Positions 1-13,156 are shown, counted from the first letter of the stretch. The stretch: 64,000 bases of DNA from Lantana camara (GCA_037501455.1 CM074856.1:16017001-16081000), one strand, 5' to 3'. Notes: generated by a model not told the origin, from the letters alone. Made by a program: numbers and translations.

Positions 1-655
1 TATGTCATCTAGGACTCCTTGGCCAAGGTAGTGGATCAAAACATCAAGAAAGGAGTTTCTTGGATTGAGATCAAATGGATATGAAATGTACTTAACATTA
101 AGATCGAGATTATTAGGGTTCTGATTATTCCCTTACCCTAGATCTTGGTGAGATGGGATGTAGGAGGATTGTATCTCACATGAATCAATGACTTAAAGGT
201 TCTGTCGAACCGAGACTTTCTTATTCAGCTAGGGGTCAAACACCTGTTGCTAGACTATGGTCGTTTGATCTGTGGACTGATTAATTGATTAGGGAATTAA
301 TTAATTAGGGTCACTGCTAATTGAATTAAGAACCTAGAGGGTCACACACAACAACCCGGTCACGTGGGTTAAGGCTTGAATCGATTAAACGAGTTGATCG
401 AACCATTAAGCGAATGGTGGGGTCTACACGTGTGGAGCACGTGTATGACACGTGTCATTATTGACACATGTAGTCACGTGTGAATGTGTATGTGTTTATT
501 AAATAATCTGTTAATTATTTAATGAACTTTGCTTTAATTTTGAATTAATATTAAAGTCCAATTTTGGAGAAATAAAATCTAATAAATAATTAATTATTGA
601 ATTAATTATATTATTAGTCTTCAAGTTATTTGTTGTAAAATAAATAAGAGCAAAT
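1..655 (+). repeat. Truncated LTR copy of the family also at 23895 and 31480
   Basis: This stretch aligns collinearly with about 24630-25265 of the solo LTR at 23895-25817 and with the matching part of the copy at 31480-33426. The shared landmarks are the 'ccttggccaagg' start, the repeated aattaatt tract, and a cluster of CACGTG/ACGTGT cores at about 425-482. It begins outside the window and stops at about 655, where unrelated sequence starts, so neither LTR end nor a target duplication can be checked. It is more diverged than the other two copies. Confidence 0.85.
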
Positions 656-872
656 TATCAAAAACGTCCCGTAAAGTGAGCCATATACGGTTTTGGTCCC
701 AAGAGTGGTCGGTGTCTCACTTTTGGTCCCATAAAGTGGCATTTGTCTCATTTTTGGTCCCATTGACCCATTTCCGTCCAAAATAACGGTTTGATCGTTA
801 AAAAAGTTACTTTTTACCCTATTTTCTTAAAAAATTACTTTTTACTCCGTTAAAAAAGTTAGTTTTACTATT

Positions 873-915
<43 letters not shown>

Positions 916-1114
916 CAATATTTTATAAATATTTTATAAAATATTTATAATATTATATATATATATATTATAAACGTATATATAATATATATATTATATT
1001 ATAGTATATTATATTATACGTATTATACAGATATATATACATACTATATACTATATATTATATTATACTTATTATACATATATATATGTAATATTTGTGT
1101 ATATAAAATATTTA

Positions 1115-1164
<50 letters not shown>

Positions 1165-1167
1165 ACG

Positions 1168-1210
<43 letters not shown>

Positions 1211-1245
1211 TATACGTATTATACAGATATATATACATACTATCT
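656..1245. repeat. Non-coding TIR-element remnant followed by a TA microsatellite
   Basis: Positions 656-860 carry repeated 'tttggtccca' phrases, typical of the terminal regions of plant non-coding inverted-repeat elements; I see no second end. From about 867 to 1245 the sequence is almost pure (TA)n with short variants, and two long uninterrupted TA tracts lie near 877-912 and 1122-1158. I see no gene here. The small open frame of I/Y residues is a by-product of the TA repeat. Confidence 0.7.
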
Positions 1246-1257
1246 TAGCCACGGATC

Positions 1258-4200
1258 GTGCAAGAACCCCCAAATCATGAAAGGGAGGAATTGGAGCCCG
1301 AACAGCCCGACAAAGCGAATGAACGAAGGGTGATACATACCATCGTGGGGGGTCCTACCACGGGAGACAACCGTAACGCGAGAAAGAGATACGTGAGGGT
1401 GTCAGGAATGACCCGGTACGTGGATGGAAAAGATATTATGTTGACATCTCCTAGTCCCAGAATATATTTTGATGATGCTGACCTAGAGCATGTACAGTTC
1501 CCTCACGACGATCCCTTGGTTATCACTATGGACATAGGGTCTTGTGTGGTAGAGCGGGTACTGGGGGATAGTGGAGCTTCGTCTGATATTATAACTGCTG
1601 ATTGTTTGAGAGCCATGGAGCTAGATCTAGCACTTCTAATGCCTTTATCTACACCGTTGAGGGGTTTCGGGGGTTCGGAAGTAACTCCCTTGGGCATGAT
1701 AAATCTCACTACAACCTTGGGGAATGAGCCACTTCGTAAGCAGGTGATGGTAAAGTACGTCGTCGTTGATTCGCCATTAGCGTACAATGTAATATTAGGA
1801 CAGCCTGGGTTGAATGCTTTCAGAGTAGTGGTTTTGACTCAACATTTGAAAGTAAAATTTCCTACGAAGCGGGGTGTTGGTGAAGCACGAGGTGATCAAA
1901 GAGCAGCTAGGGAATGTTATACTGTACAGATTGATGCCCGAAAGTCAAAACCAGTGTCGAAACAGGTTGAGAAGCTAGCCTCGAATAGTAAAATGAAACC
2001 TGAGGAACCGCCCCAGAAGTTCGAAGGGAGAATAGAGCCCTCTGAATATAAAGAGATTCAGTTGAAAGATGGTGATCCGGAGAAGGTGACCAGAATTAGA
2101 ACAGACATGGGTAAAGATATGGAAATCAACCTGATAAACTTATTGGTTGAATATGCAGATCTGTTCGCATGGTCGGCATCAGATTTCGAAGGCATTGAAC
2201 CATCAGTAGTCGTGCATCGTCTGAACATTGATCCTGAAGCACGACCCATTAGGCAAAAAACACGAACACATTGCGCGGAAAATGAGCGGATTATTGAGCA
2301 AGAGGTTGCTAACCTGCTCGAAGCTGGGTACATTGTGGAGGTACAGTACACAGATTGGCTTTCCAATGTCGTCATCGTGCCAAAAGCTGCGGGAAAATGG
2401 AGAATGTGTACTGATTACACAAACTTAAACAAGGCGGCTAAGGATTCATATCCACTTCCTCGCATCGATACGTTGGTTGATTCCACAGTTGGTTGCACAC
2501 TTCTCAGCATGATGGATGCTTATCAAGGATATCACCAGATATTCATGGCTATGGAAGATAGTATCCACACTTCGTTCGTAGTAGCGGGCGGTGTGTACTG
2601 TTATAAGGTGATGCCTTTCGGCTTGAAGAACGCAGGAGCCACCTACCAACGACTTGTTAATACGATGTTCAAAAATCAGATTGGTAACACTATGGAGGTG
2701 TACGTTGATGATATGTTAGTCAAAAGTGTGGTAGAAGCAGACCACGTGGCGCACCTCAAGGAAGCCTTCGATATCATGACACGCTATAGGATGAAGTTAA
2801 ACCCAACGAAGTGCGCTTTCGGCATTCGAGGGGGGAAGTTTTTGGGCTACATGGTCACGGAAAGGGGCATAGAAGCTAATTCGGAGAAAATAAAAGCCAT
2901 CCTCGACATGGAGTCGCCGAAGACCCCGCACGATGTACAGGTGCTAGCCGGGCGAATGGCATCTTTGTCACATTTCATTTCAATGTCTTCGGATAAGGCC
3001 TTGCCGTTCTTCAAAGTATTAAAAAATATTAAAAACTTTGTTTGGAATGAAGATTGTGAAGTGGCATTTCTAGATCTCAAGGTGTATTTGTCTAACCCCC
3101 CATTACTGGTAAAGCCTATCGAAAGGGAAGTGTTATGTGTGTACTTGGCAGTTTCTGAGTACGCTGTTAGTGCAGTTCTGATGAAGGTAGTTGAAAGCGA
3201 GCATCGCCCAGTCTATTACGTTAGCAAAATGCTGCAAGGCGCCGAGAAGCGATATCTGCACATCGAAAAAGTGGCATTAGCACTGGTCACTGCAGCAAGG
3301 AAACTGAAGCCATACTTTCAAGCGCATCCTATTGTAGTTCTGACCTCGGACCCATTAAGGCAGACGTTGTCCAAGCCAGAAGCCTCTGGGAGGATGGTGA
3401 AATGGGCTGTTGAGTTAGGAGAATTCGACATCGAATACCAAAGTAGAACTGCTATTAAGGCACAAGCTGTCGCTCATTTTGTTGTCGATATGACCAAGGA
3501 TGCGGAGGAGGAAGCACAAATGTGGACATTGCATGTAGATGGGTCCTCCATTACGACTGGGGGAGGTGCTGGCGTCGCTGTTGGAGGCCCCAAAGGCCTG
3601 GAAGTCGACGTGGCAATAAAGTTAAGTTTCCCTATGACAAATAATGGAACTGAATACGAAGCTCTCTTACATGGCTTGGATGTGGCCTACGAAGCTGGAG
3701 CTAGGAATCTCGTTGCTTACACCGATTCTCAATTGGTTGCTAACCAATTCGACGGGTTGTACGAAGCCAAAAAGGAGTCCATGAGCGAATATTTGAAATT
3801 GTTACGAGATCAGAGCAGGCTATTCACCAGCTTCGAGTTAAAGCAGATCCCACGGGACGAGAATCGTAGAGCTGATACTCTGTCAAAGTTCGCCAGCTCA
3901 ATGGTAGGCGTTAAAACTCGTCAGGTTACCTTTTTAGAAGCGTCAAAGTCAAAGATTGACGACCGCAACATTGTTAATGAAAAAGCATCATACGTTATGG
4001 ACATTGTCGAGGCGGAGCCAAGCTGGAAGGATGAGCTGATCAAGTATATGTCTTCAGACGAAGTTCCAGGAGATGATGAAACAGCCAGGCGTTTGAGGCT
4101 ACGGGCTGCGAGGTATGTGATTGTGGATGGAGAGTTGTACAAAAGGTCATATTATGGGCCACTGTTGCGTTGTTTGTCTCCTAATCAGGCTTCGTACGTG

Positions 4201-5270
4201 CTATGGAAAATACACCGAGGTAGTTGCGAGAATCATTCTGCAGGAAGATCATTGGCGCAGAAGGTTGTGCGGCAAGGATATTTTTGGCCCATTTGGTTAA
4301 GGATGCTATAGAATTCTCTAAGAAATGCAAAGAATGTCAGTTGTTTTCGAACACGATACATGTTCCAGCAATGGAGCAAACGCCTCTGGGAGCATCGTAT
4401 CCCTTTGATCGATGGGGTATAGACATTGTTGGACCACTACCACAAACATCACATCAAAAGAAATTCATATTGGTGGCGGTAGAATACTTCTCTAAATGGG
4501 TTGAGGCGGAACCCGTTGGAAAAATCTCAGAGCAAACAGTGATGGATTTCATTTGGAAGAACATCGTTTGCCGCTTCGGTGTGCCGAGATACTTGGTGTC
4601 GGACAATGGAACCCATTTTTCGGGAAAGAGGGTGATGCAATGGTGTAAGGAACTCAAGATACAACAAAATTTCACTTCTATGGGGCACCCCCAGTCGAAC
4701 GGGCAAACAGAAGTGACTAATCGAACTTTGCTCAATCATTTAAAGACACACTTAGCGTATTTGAAGAATGCGTTGGTAAGTTCAGGTACGGATTGGGTTG
4801 ATGAGCTGCCAGGGGTGCTTTGGGCATATCGATCGACGCCGCGCACGTCCACTGGGGAATCTCCTTTTAGTCTAGTGTACGGTTCAGAAGCTGTAATTCC
4901 GGTGGAAATAGGCATGTCTAGTTTTAGAGTCAAGCACTATGACCCGTTCAAAAATGAAGAGCTTTGAAGGCTGGAACTAGACATGGCCATGGAAGTGCGA
5001 GATAAGGCACACACATGTATACTACGACACCAAAATTCTATGAAGCGAAATTTTAACAAGAAGGTGAAGCCCCGAGGTTTTCAAGTAGGGGACCTCGTTC
5101 TTAAAAAAGTAGAAGTGACGAAGCATGTTGGAAAGTTAGATGCAAATTGGAAAGGCCCATTTAAGGTGACCCGGATCTCTAGAAATGGAGCATACAAGTT
5201 GCAGAGCATAGAAGGGAAGGATCTGCCTCGTACTTGGAATGTGCAAAATCTGAGAAGGTTCTATGCATAA
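1258..5270 (+). pseudogene. Tat-type gypsy pol polyprotein (PR-RT-RH-aRH-INT), broken
   Basis: The open frame from 1258 to about 4290 contains an aspartic protease with a DSGA active site, a reverse transcriptase with YVDD (near nt 2700), an RNase H, and a second RNase H beginning about nt 3530 with the MWTLHVDGSS and TEYEALLHGL motifs. The dual RNase H points to the Tat lineage. Integrase continues in another frame from about 4290 to 4967, with the catalytic D in GIDIVGPL, D in VSDNGTHF and E in NGQTEV. Its C-terminal part is at 4968-5270. Breaks visible: a single-base-type frameshift within the integrase zinc-finger region near 4290, and an in-frame TGA at 4965-4967. The first in-frame start-like codon is a GTG, so 1258 is a truncation point and not a real start. 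Gag is absent. Confidence 0.9.
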
Positions 5271-6049
5271 AAGAGAGCGTCATAGGAAGAAATGTTTTTG
5301 TTGATTCAATCAAGGCCGACAGGTCAAGTTACCTTTTTGTCATTTTGTTCCTTTAAATTATACACTTGAAAAAAAAGAAACTGAGCTCATGATTAATGTA
5401 TTGTCATTAAGATGTTAACGAGCATTATTTTATCAAGATATATATGTTACGTGCATTCTGGAAAGATTGATGTCCTTCGTCTACTTCTTATTTTCTATGA
5501 TAAGTCAGTGAGGGCAAATGAGGCGTACGAAGTCTCAAATCAATGCATACTACAACAACAGCTTTAAGAAATCTCAGCCAGATAAATACATAACCACGTT
5601 GTAATGAGTTATATGACTAGGGTTAAATAACCAAGGTCGCGACAAGACTTGGAGAAGCTCCAGTCATTAGAGCAATGCTATTTGCTTCTAACAACTAAGG
5701 TTAAAAACATTTCTAACCTGGTTTAGCGAAGCATACTTGAAGCAATGAAGGAAGACGATATACAAATCATGCGAATAAAGGAAAAAAAAAAAAAAAAGGG
5801 AGTAAACAAGGAGAACGATTAAACAGCGAATAAGAAAGCAAGTGACATATATTGATAAGGAAATCTTCATGCCAAAACAAGGAAGGAGGTTTCATAACCC
5901 AACGTATAACACCAAAACGAAAGGAAAGTCAGTAAAACATAGTCCAGCAGGAGTATGAGGGAAAGAAATAGCAAAACAAGCATCGTTTGATAAAAATAAA
6001 AATAAAAAAGGGGGGGGGGGGGGGGGGGGGGGGGGGGGGCTTGATCAAA
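5271..6049. other. Non-coding spacer between pol and the antisense gene
   Basis: No open frame with protein character was found. The stretch ends in a run of 30 consecutive G (6010-6039) immediately downstream of the antisense gene's stop codon. Tat elements commonly have a long spacer here. Confidence 0.6.
6010..6039 (+). repeat. Homopolymer run of 30 G
   Basis: Thirty consecutive G residues follow an A-rich stretch, just after the end of the antisense gene. Such a tract could form G-quadruplex structures and is error-prone in assembly, so the exact length is uncertain. Confidence 0.9.
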
Positions 6050-8566
6050 CTAAGAGGTATCCGGTGCAGTATGAATGTCGGAGGTGAGAACAACGTCAGA
6101 TGTGTCTTGGTTTCCCAGTGGTACACCCGTTTGGGGATCCTCACCCAAAGGCTCGCATTCACTTTCTTGAACGGAGCTGGGGGAATTGCGGAGCAACTTC
6201 TGTACCACTTCGTCGTATTCATCAACAACTTCTTCCACATCGTCCTCTTCTATGTCTTCCAAAGAGTCAGTCTTTGCTGCATTGACGCGAGTGCGATCGA
6301 AGTTAGCTGGAAGGGCGTTGATATGGATAAGTTGATTCAAACAACGCGTGAAGTATCGGACAGCTTTGTCTGAAATCTTATAGGTGGTGTACATCTTGAA
6401 GCTGCCCGACGCGTAAAAGCTCTCAACTATTTCTGTACGAAGCTGTGGCATTCGCTCCTCCAACTGCTGTTGAGCATACTTCTTGCCATCTTCGAACGCT
6501 TGGTCCACACGACTTTGGACATCAGAATTAAGCTGCTCATGTTTGATCATTAATTCCTTGTGTTGTTGCTCAAAAGTGTGATACCGCTCTTCCTGTAACT
6601 TCATAAGATCAGCATGTCTCTTCGACATATCCTCAAACTCCTTCAAAATCACCTTGAGGTTGTTACCTAAGGTGTCGTACAAAGAATTCGAATCTGTGTG
6701 CCATGGCCGGAGCTTGTCGGAAGAAATAGGTTGTTTCTTTAACCATCGAAGAGCACACTTTACTGTCTCGTCTGCTACAGCTCGTTGGTTGCGCCAATAT
6801 AAGTTTTGGTACATCGTAGCACGATATGTTGCAGCAATCTGAATGTGCAATAACAGAAATATATGGTAAGATAATTCTGTAGAAAGAAAGTGATTATACG
6901 AAGCATAGTAAAACCAGAAACCGCCAAGGCTGGGATTTCACCTGTGTAAAAGTTGTTGCAAAGGTGTCATCCAACGCACAAGGATCTCTTTCAATATATC
7001 GCACTAGATCTTTATCTAAGACGTTGTTCTTGAACAGTGATAAAGCGACACTGGGAGTTATCATTGAACTGTCGTACATGACTTCCCACACCGGGGTCAG
7101 CTTTTTGGACTCCTCAAAGGGAGGGACTGGTTTCCTGGAAACTACGGGATGACTTTCACGATGATCCATCTCCATTGCAAGCATATGGTTAAGTGTCTCG
7201 CTGGTTATGGGTCCATTTAATATGCGCTGATATGCTTCGTCAGTGGAGACCCAAGTAGTGCGTGGCGAAGAAATCCCAGCCGCATCGACATCCACAACGT
7301 TGGTAACAGACGGATCTGCAATTGGTACTGTAGCCCTTGGTGTGGAAGATCCGCTACGAGGCTTAGAAGGTGTGGAACCTGCCTTATCTAACGAGGCAAT
7401 ACCTTTCTCCACAACAACTGGCGGCATTGGAGGAACGATGGTCAAAGGTTGAGCATCTATAGCACTGGGAGTAACATCCGACGAAGTTGTGCCATGAGAT
7501 GTGCTTTCAGAAGCTGAACGCGGTTTCTTTTGCTGCTTCTGTTGGCTTTTTATGAGAGCGGTAACAGACGCTCTTTTCCTTGTGCGGACTGGTGCAGGTT
7601 TATTTGAAGCCTCCTTTTGCTGTTTGGCAGAAGTGCGAGTTTGGTCCTTATCCAAAGCAGCCTGCTGCACGATGTCAGCTGAGCAAGATATGGTCTTGTT
7701 AGATGAACGATCAAATGCAAGTGTAATGCAAAAGCAAAATAATTTCCAAGAAGTATAAATAGAAGAACAATGAAGCGTTCACCCAAAGTTAGACGTCCCA
7801 AATTAAACTTGGAAGAACATAAGCCCGCTAATTGAAGGTTGCTTGGAGTAACTAGGAATTCGCTATCATAGTACCTAGTTAAGAAGCGCTCTAAAAACCT
7901 AGGCGGCCAGGTAGGCTCAAGGTCAGAAGGAATAGCGGCTTCTAAATTCCACCCAGAAGGTATATCCCAAGGTTGATCGGTTGGGGGACGAACAAAATAG
8001 TATTCTGATTTCCAACTCCCAAAGGAATTCCTAACTTTATGAAGGTATTTATGATGGGGCTTGGGGCGGAAATAATAGAAGCCCGCTTCGAATTTGCAGG
8101 AAGGCTCTAAGTCATATAGGGCGAAGAAGTTCTCAAGCGACACAGGTTGATTGAAGTGATGCATAAGTATGATGAAAGCGGTGATATGACGATGGCAATT
8201 AGGGCTGAGTTGGGTGAGGCAAAGATTGAGATTATGCAATAAGTCTCTTACGAAGGGGTGAAGCGGTAACCTAAGACCGGCCCTAAAAGCTGCAGCATGG
8301 ATTGTTTGATGGCCAGGAGGGGGTAGATGCATACGATCGGCCTTTTTAGGAGCGATAAAGGTAAAAGATGAGGGGATGAAATATGATTTGTGGAGGATTT
8401 CTGCCTTGGCGAAAGTAGCTTTGCTTCGAATGGTCTTGTAATCGGTTGGTTGGGAAGAAGCATTGGAGTCGTTGGGTTCTGGATCAAAGGGACATAGAAT
8501 CAACTTCAGCTGCAAAAGCCTCCACGATGTTGACAGAGGCGCCTGAAGCACCAAGCAAATCAACAA
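6050..8566 (-). CDS. Antisense additional ORF of the Tat retrotransposon, spliced, function unknown
   Basis: Three collinear minus-strand blocks join through good GT-AG sites with matching phase: about 8542-7783, 7678-6942 and 6838-6050, ending in a stop. The first block holds a conserved-looking globular region (about 220 residues, with FLERFLTRYYDSEFLV-like sequence). The second is Lys/Gln/Pro/Ser-rich. The third is predicted mostly helical, with a coiled-coil-like stretch (KRHADLMKLQEERYHTFEQQ) and an acidic tail (EDIEEDDVEEVVDEYDE). A candidate first exon at 8754-8796 (ATG, MDDRVPATNSASHS, donor GTAAGC) does not match the phase of the next block by one base, so the start is unresolved. 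Antisense genes between pol and the 3' LTR are known from Tat elements such as Grande and Retand; their role is not established. It is unusually open compared with pol. Confidence 0.65.
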
Positions 8567-9031
8567 TCAGGGGTGTACGATACGGAGAGAACCAAGAGTA
8601 GTGCGATAAATAAAATAAAAAAAAAAATAAAAAATAAAAGGAGATCAAAGGTGGGAGGTATATCGTCAACAGAAATGACCCAACACACGTAATATGTAAC
8701 ATCTATTTGGTAGAAATTGAACACAAAGTAAGGAGAATAAAAAAGGAGCTTACCGGAATGAGAAGCAGAATTAGTTGCAGGAACACGGTCATCCATAGCG
8801 GAGGAAATTTCCAGCGGCAGAAGTCAATCGGAGAAGATGGAGATGGCGGAGAAAGGATTAAGAAGAAATAGACCAAGGAAAAAAGGAAATCAAGAGAGCC
8901 GTGACGTGAAGACAGGGAAAAGTCTTTTCAAATTTCGAAATTCGAAAAAGTAGGAGCAAGTACAAGTGAGAGGAAGGGGGAGAGTCCGCCGCCTTTTCAT
9001 TTCGTGCCGGATATCAAAGCATAAAAGAGAA

Positions 9032-9559
9032 TGATTGCGTTGGGCTTTGGAAAATGGGTAATTATCATTAAGATAAAGTATACTCTTATCTAAATAATAA
9101 TTAGGGGACTCATTGATATGGGCTATGGTTTTGGGTCTCGAAATAGCTTTAATATGGGCCTTTATTAAGGGTTACGGAATAAATAAGCCCAAGCTTAACA
9201 GGAATGCATAGTTGTTGGGCGGCAATAAATAAAATGGAAAGGGCCCAGAAGAAAAGGCCCACTTGAAGCGGATGAGCTGAGATTGACACACGTGTAAGGT
9301 CGAGATTAGGCACTGTTCATTAAATATAGCTAGCTGCTCTCCAAATGAGGAAAGATAACTAAGAAAAACTTTCTATTATTGATTCCTTGCTTGAGAATTC
9401 TCTTTGGAATCTGACTTAACTCAGTGGAGGGTCGACGCCGAGATAAACTCGGCTAGCCCTTCTAACGAAGTGTTTCAGTATCTGTTATACAGCTAGGAGA
9501 TTGCGTATCACTGCTGGTGGAGCTACAAGTGATATAAGAGGTACAATCTAGTCGTATCA
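9032..9559 (+). repeat. Probable 3' LTR of the Tat element
   Basis: The stretch starts TGAT and ends ATCA, follows a short purine-rich tract (ataaaagagaa), and stops where homology to the duplicated flank (matched at about 12900) begins. Length is 528 bp. There is no 5' LTR to compare with, so both borders rest on the terminal TGAT/ATCA pair and on the paralogous flank. Confidence 0.55.
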
Positions 9560-12500
9560 ATATATAATTTGTGCATGCTCTTTTACATTTGTTGCCCTTG
9601 ACTTCACTATGGAAAAACTCTCTTCTTCATAGTTCACGGTATTGCCCTGGTGCTAATAACAACAATACTCATGCGTATGTTTGGCTGAGAACCGTTCTAA
9701 AATCTAAAATAAACTTCCAAAATCCAACATAAATCATTAAGACACCATAAAACCGAAGATCCGTACTTAATTCTGAAAAACGATTTATTTATAATATAAG
9801 ATAAAGTGGTATAATCTAACTGTTCTGCACTATATTAGTTTAATCAGCAGTTTCGTTTTCAAGTCTTTTCAGGGGCTAACGTCACCTTATACAACGTGGG
9901 ATCAATTGCCCCCACTAAAAAAAAATTAGTTATATATTTTTTATGTGTTTTTAAATTTGTTAATTTGGAGATAGTTTTTTTTACCACACATAAAAAAAAA
10001 AAAAAAATTTATATCGACCCCATAAAATTTAAATTAGTGTGTAAAATTAAAAAAAGCCCATAACCCAAAAATCTATTTAATGATACTCTAAAATATTTTA
10101 AAAGAAAATCATAAGTTTTAGAAGATTTATCGGTAAGAAAATAATTAAAATTATTTACAAATTAATTTCAGATCTTGTTAATGATGTATTCAATACAAAT
10201 TATTTTTGCTGAAAATGTTTTTACTACAAACAAAAATAGTAGAGAACAATTATGAAACAAATATTTTAAATAAATATTCTACTCTCTTAATAATATATTT
10301 TTATTTAAAATTAAATTTTTTTAACTCCACCCTCGGACAATTTTGAAGTTGTCTAAAGTCGCACCCGGTCTCTCAATGGTATGACCCAATTCACGTATTC
10401 AACATAAATGTTCAACATAACACCCCGTAAATACCAGCCAAAAATAATATTATTGAGCTTTTTCATTTTTTAACATATTTACAAAACTAGGACAAAATAA
10501 AAAATAAATATATATGATTTGACCAAGAGAATAACGACAAGAATTGAAATAAAATGATCTGCATTTTGCTGGGAACACAGACTATTATCTTCAGCAAATC
10601 TTTCCAGAAATGGCCGAAATCAATTCAAAGTACCCAAAGAGCAGAGCGTGATGAAGGACCCTGCCTTTTGATGTGATGGATCGGAGATTAGCAGCTGTAA
10701 AGAACACTAAGCTCAGGAAACTATAAATGCGTCTTCTTTGACCCTCTTCTGCTTCATTTTTTACCGGGAAAAGGCGAGGCCTATGATGCACGGACACGGA
10801 TAAGGCGATACGAATACGATAAGAAACAAATACGGTGGTGGTACGAATTGTTTATTAAATTTACCACATGAGAAGTGTTGGACACAATATTGAGTGTATA
10901 ACACGACACGACACGACAAAATAATATTTTTAAAACTATCTAGAAGCAAGCTCATCACAGCAGGAGTAAACATGTGGAGTCCTTCCCCAGCTGTGGAAAA
11001 GGAGGTTTGTTTGCGAAGTGTTGCATGAGAATTGAGAAATTAGAATATAATCGTTTTATTTACTTTTCGGCAGAAAGAATTACTATATGATTTGGAATTT
11101 GGTCGGGTAGATGAATTTAGTTAAAGCCCTTGAATTCGATTTGTGAATGTAGGTTTATTTGCGAAATGGGAGGATCTTTCTTTGAAGAAGCTGAAGGTGA
11201 AGCTCAAGAGGATGACGTACGTTCATCATCTTACTGCAGGGAAACCATACTTTGATGTGATTCTAGTAGAATCACATTTCAAACCTCGTTACATGATGGT
11301 AAATTGCTCTGGTTCCACTCTGTTCTGTTGTTTTATTGGCTGTAGATGTGATGCTCACAATGTGTTTGTTATATTATCTCTGAACTAAGTGAGAATGTGT
11401 TGCTTATTCGCCTCGAATACTAGTGCTTCTGCGTAATATCCGAATCATGATGTTTTGGCTGGCCTAATTCGAATATTACCAGATCTTTTAAACAATAGTA
11501 TGATTTGATTTATCTTTTGGAGAAACACATGTAACGTGTTTCGTTGGATGTATTTATATGAATTACATCTGTTGATTTAATGATGGGAAACATCCTTTTG
11601 AAATAAAAACTAAGTTTAACAGCGTCATTATGTCGATATATTGATCTACCTCGCAAGAACAGTTCTAATTTACTTGTGTTTTTCATATAGTTCCATGAAG
11701 TTTTAGTTGTTCTGTTGCAACTTTTTGGTTATCTCATAATGCATTTTGTTTATAATGTGTAATAACCCATTACCTGCACCGACAGAGAAAGTACTTCAGC
11801 TGTTATCGACTTATGTTCCGTTCCGTATTAAGACGGACGGTTTACATTTGTGCACCATATGTCGATAACATGTAAACTTACTTACAAATTTCATTGTTAT
11901 TGCTGACAACGACTCCATTCCAGTATTGTAAGTGTTCTTCCTGGTGCCATTGTCCCTGTGGTCCTCAGACATGGTGGCAAGAAGTGGAATCTGTCTTACT
12001 TCGGGGGCAGCAAGCGACCTCTTTTGGACTCTAATTGGAAAACATTTGTCACTGAAAATCATCTCAAGATTGGAGATGCTTGTGTATTTATTTGAAGTAA
12101 TGGACTCCAACAATACGAATCTTACATTCAAAGTTCATATCCTCAGGGATGATTTGCCACCGAAATTGCTGATGGCCGTTGATTCCCGTGGTAAGACAAA
12201 AGAGATAACTCTTGACTAGATTCAGATTTTAGGGTTCAAATGTTCCAAGTTTGTGAAATGGATTTGTGTGTATGTCACAAATATCTACTGTTGTTTTTGG
12301 TGAACTGTTTAAGTCAAGTGTATTAAGCTCTTTTACGCTTTTCTTCTAGCTTGTCAAGTTGTATTTGAGAAATATTTTTGGTATTGATTCTAATGAAACT
12401 GTTCTCCCGGTGGTACTCTATCTAAGATTCTTATATGAATATGGTGTTTGGCACCACCTATGATCTTGATGTTCCAGATATATTGAATTATGTAATTTGA

Positions 12501-12870
12501 TTTGTTTTGAGTGAATTGAAAATGTGGCAAAATTTAACTTATAAGTGAGGCTTAAACCTGATGTGCCAAGAATCACCCACAACCAGTGTTCTACTATGAG
12601 GTTGCACATAATTACACAAACTTCCCCTAAAATGTAAGAAATTACAACAATTCCCCCTAGCATATCCTGAGATTCTGCCAGATGGAAACTTACATTATAA
12701 CCATGAATTTACAACCAAAATACTCACTAGTAACAAGAGAAAAATAGGGGAACTTTTTGATCCGGATGTAATGTAAGTTCTTGATAGGGGAAGTTTTTGT
12801 AATTTCTCAAACCTAAGGAGAAGTTCGTGTACTTGGATCAAAATCTCATGAGTGTAATGGTTCGTTCTGA
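9560..12870. repeat. Segment copy D1 (paralogous to D2 and D3)
   Basis: This unit includes non-coding sequence (9560-10560) and the B3 pseudogene (10972-12219). Its left half is repeated at 12895-13063 plus 18288-18986 (copy D2, split by MULE-1). Its right half is repeated at 54860-57310 (copy D3). Apart from the B3 remnant I see no gene. A roughly 175-bp insertion at about 10770-10945, with repeated 'acacg' and 'gatacg' phrases, is absent from D3. Confidence 0.8.
10972..12219 (+). pseudogene. B3-domain (REM-like) gene, degenerate copy in D1
   Basis: Exon 1 is MWSPSPAVEKE at 10972-11004, with a GT donor. Exon 2 (about 11150-11300) encodes PYFDVILVESHFKPRYMM, the start of a B3 DNA-binding domain. 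Exon 3 (to 12219) encodes the rest of the domain and a tail ending in KTKEITLD. Compared with copy D3 it has a 4-base insertion in exon 2 (gtac, near 11217), a changed splice acceptor before exon 3 (gacaac in place of gacag), and an insertion making a stop in the motif that follows GDACVF. It can no longer encode a B3 protein. B3/REM proteins are plant nuclear transcription factors. Confidence 0.8.
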
Positions 12871-13073
12871 TATCGAATAAGTTGGAAATCTAAAAATCAA
12901 ATAAAAATATAACCTGTGCATTCTCTTTTACATTTGTTGCCCTTGACTTCACTATGAAAAACTCTCTTCTTCATAGTTCACAGTATTATCCTGGTGCCAA
13001 TAATACCAATACCCATGCATATATTAGTGGTTAATAACCATTCACCTAAAATAAATTGCATCATAATTCATTA

Positions 13074-13156
13074 GGGAAAATTACATCTACCTACCCTCAC
13101 TTTAGGCCAAATTACAACGCAGGACCTCTTGTTTCGTTTTTTACATATTAGTCCCT
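13074..13156 (+). repeat. MULE-1 left terminal inverted repeat
   Basis: 83 bp, starting gggaaaattac, identical as inverted complement to 18195-18277. The two ends diverge immediately inside this point. Confidence 0.95.

Larger units (their letters stand above)
1246..9559 (+). mobile_element. Ty3/gypsy retrotransposon, Tat lineage, 5'-truncated
   Basis: The order protease, reverse transcriptase, RNase H, a second plant-type RNase H, then integrase, followed by a long non-pol region with an antisense gene, is characteristic of the Tat (Ogre/Retand/Grande) lineage. The 5' LTR, primer-binding site and gag are missing: the element starts inside pol next to a TA microsatellite. A probable 3' LTR runs 9032-9559, and the flank beyond it matches the duplicated segment seen again at about 12900. 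It cannot be autonomous, because gag and the 5' LTR are absent and pol carries a frameshift and a stop. Confidence 0.85.

Noticed and set aside
1258..1260. GTG as true start of the gypsy polyprotein
   Set aside because: The frame begins in mid-protein at the truncation point; gag and the start are simply missing.
1258..5270. Endogenous pararetrovirus
   Set aside because: An integrase and dual RNase H are present and the domain order is that of a Tat retrotransposon; no movement or coat protein was seen.
5987..6373. Glycine-run protein on the plus strand
   Set aside because: It is produced by the G30 tract and the complement of the antisense gene.
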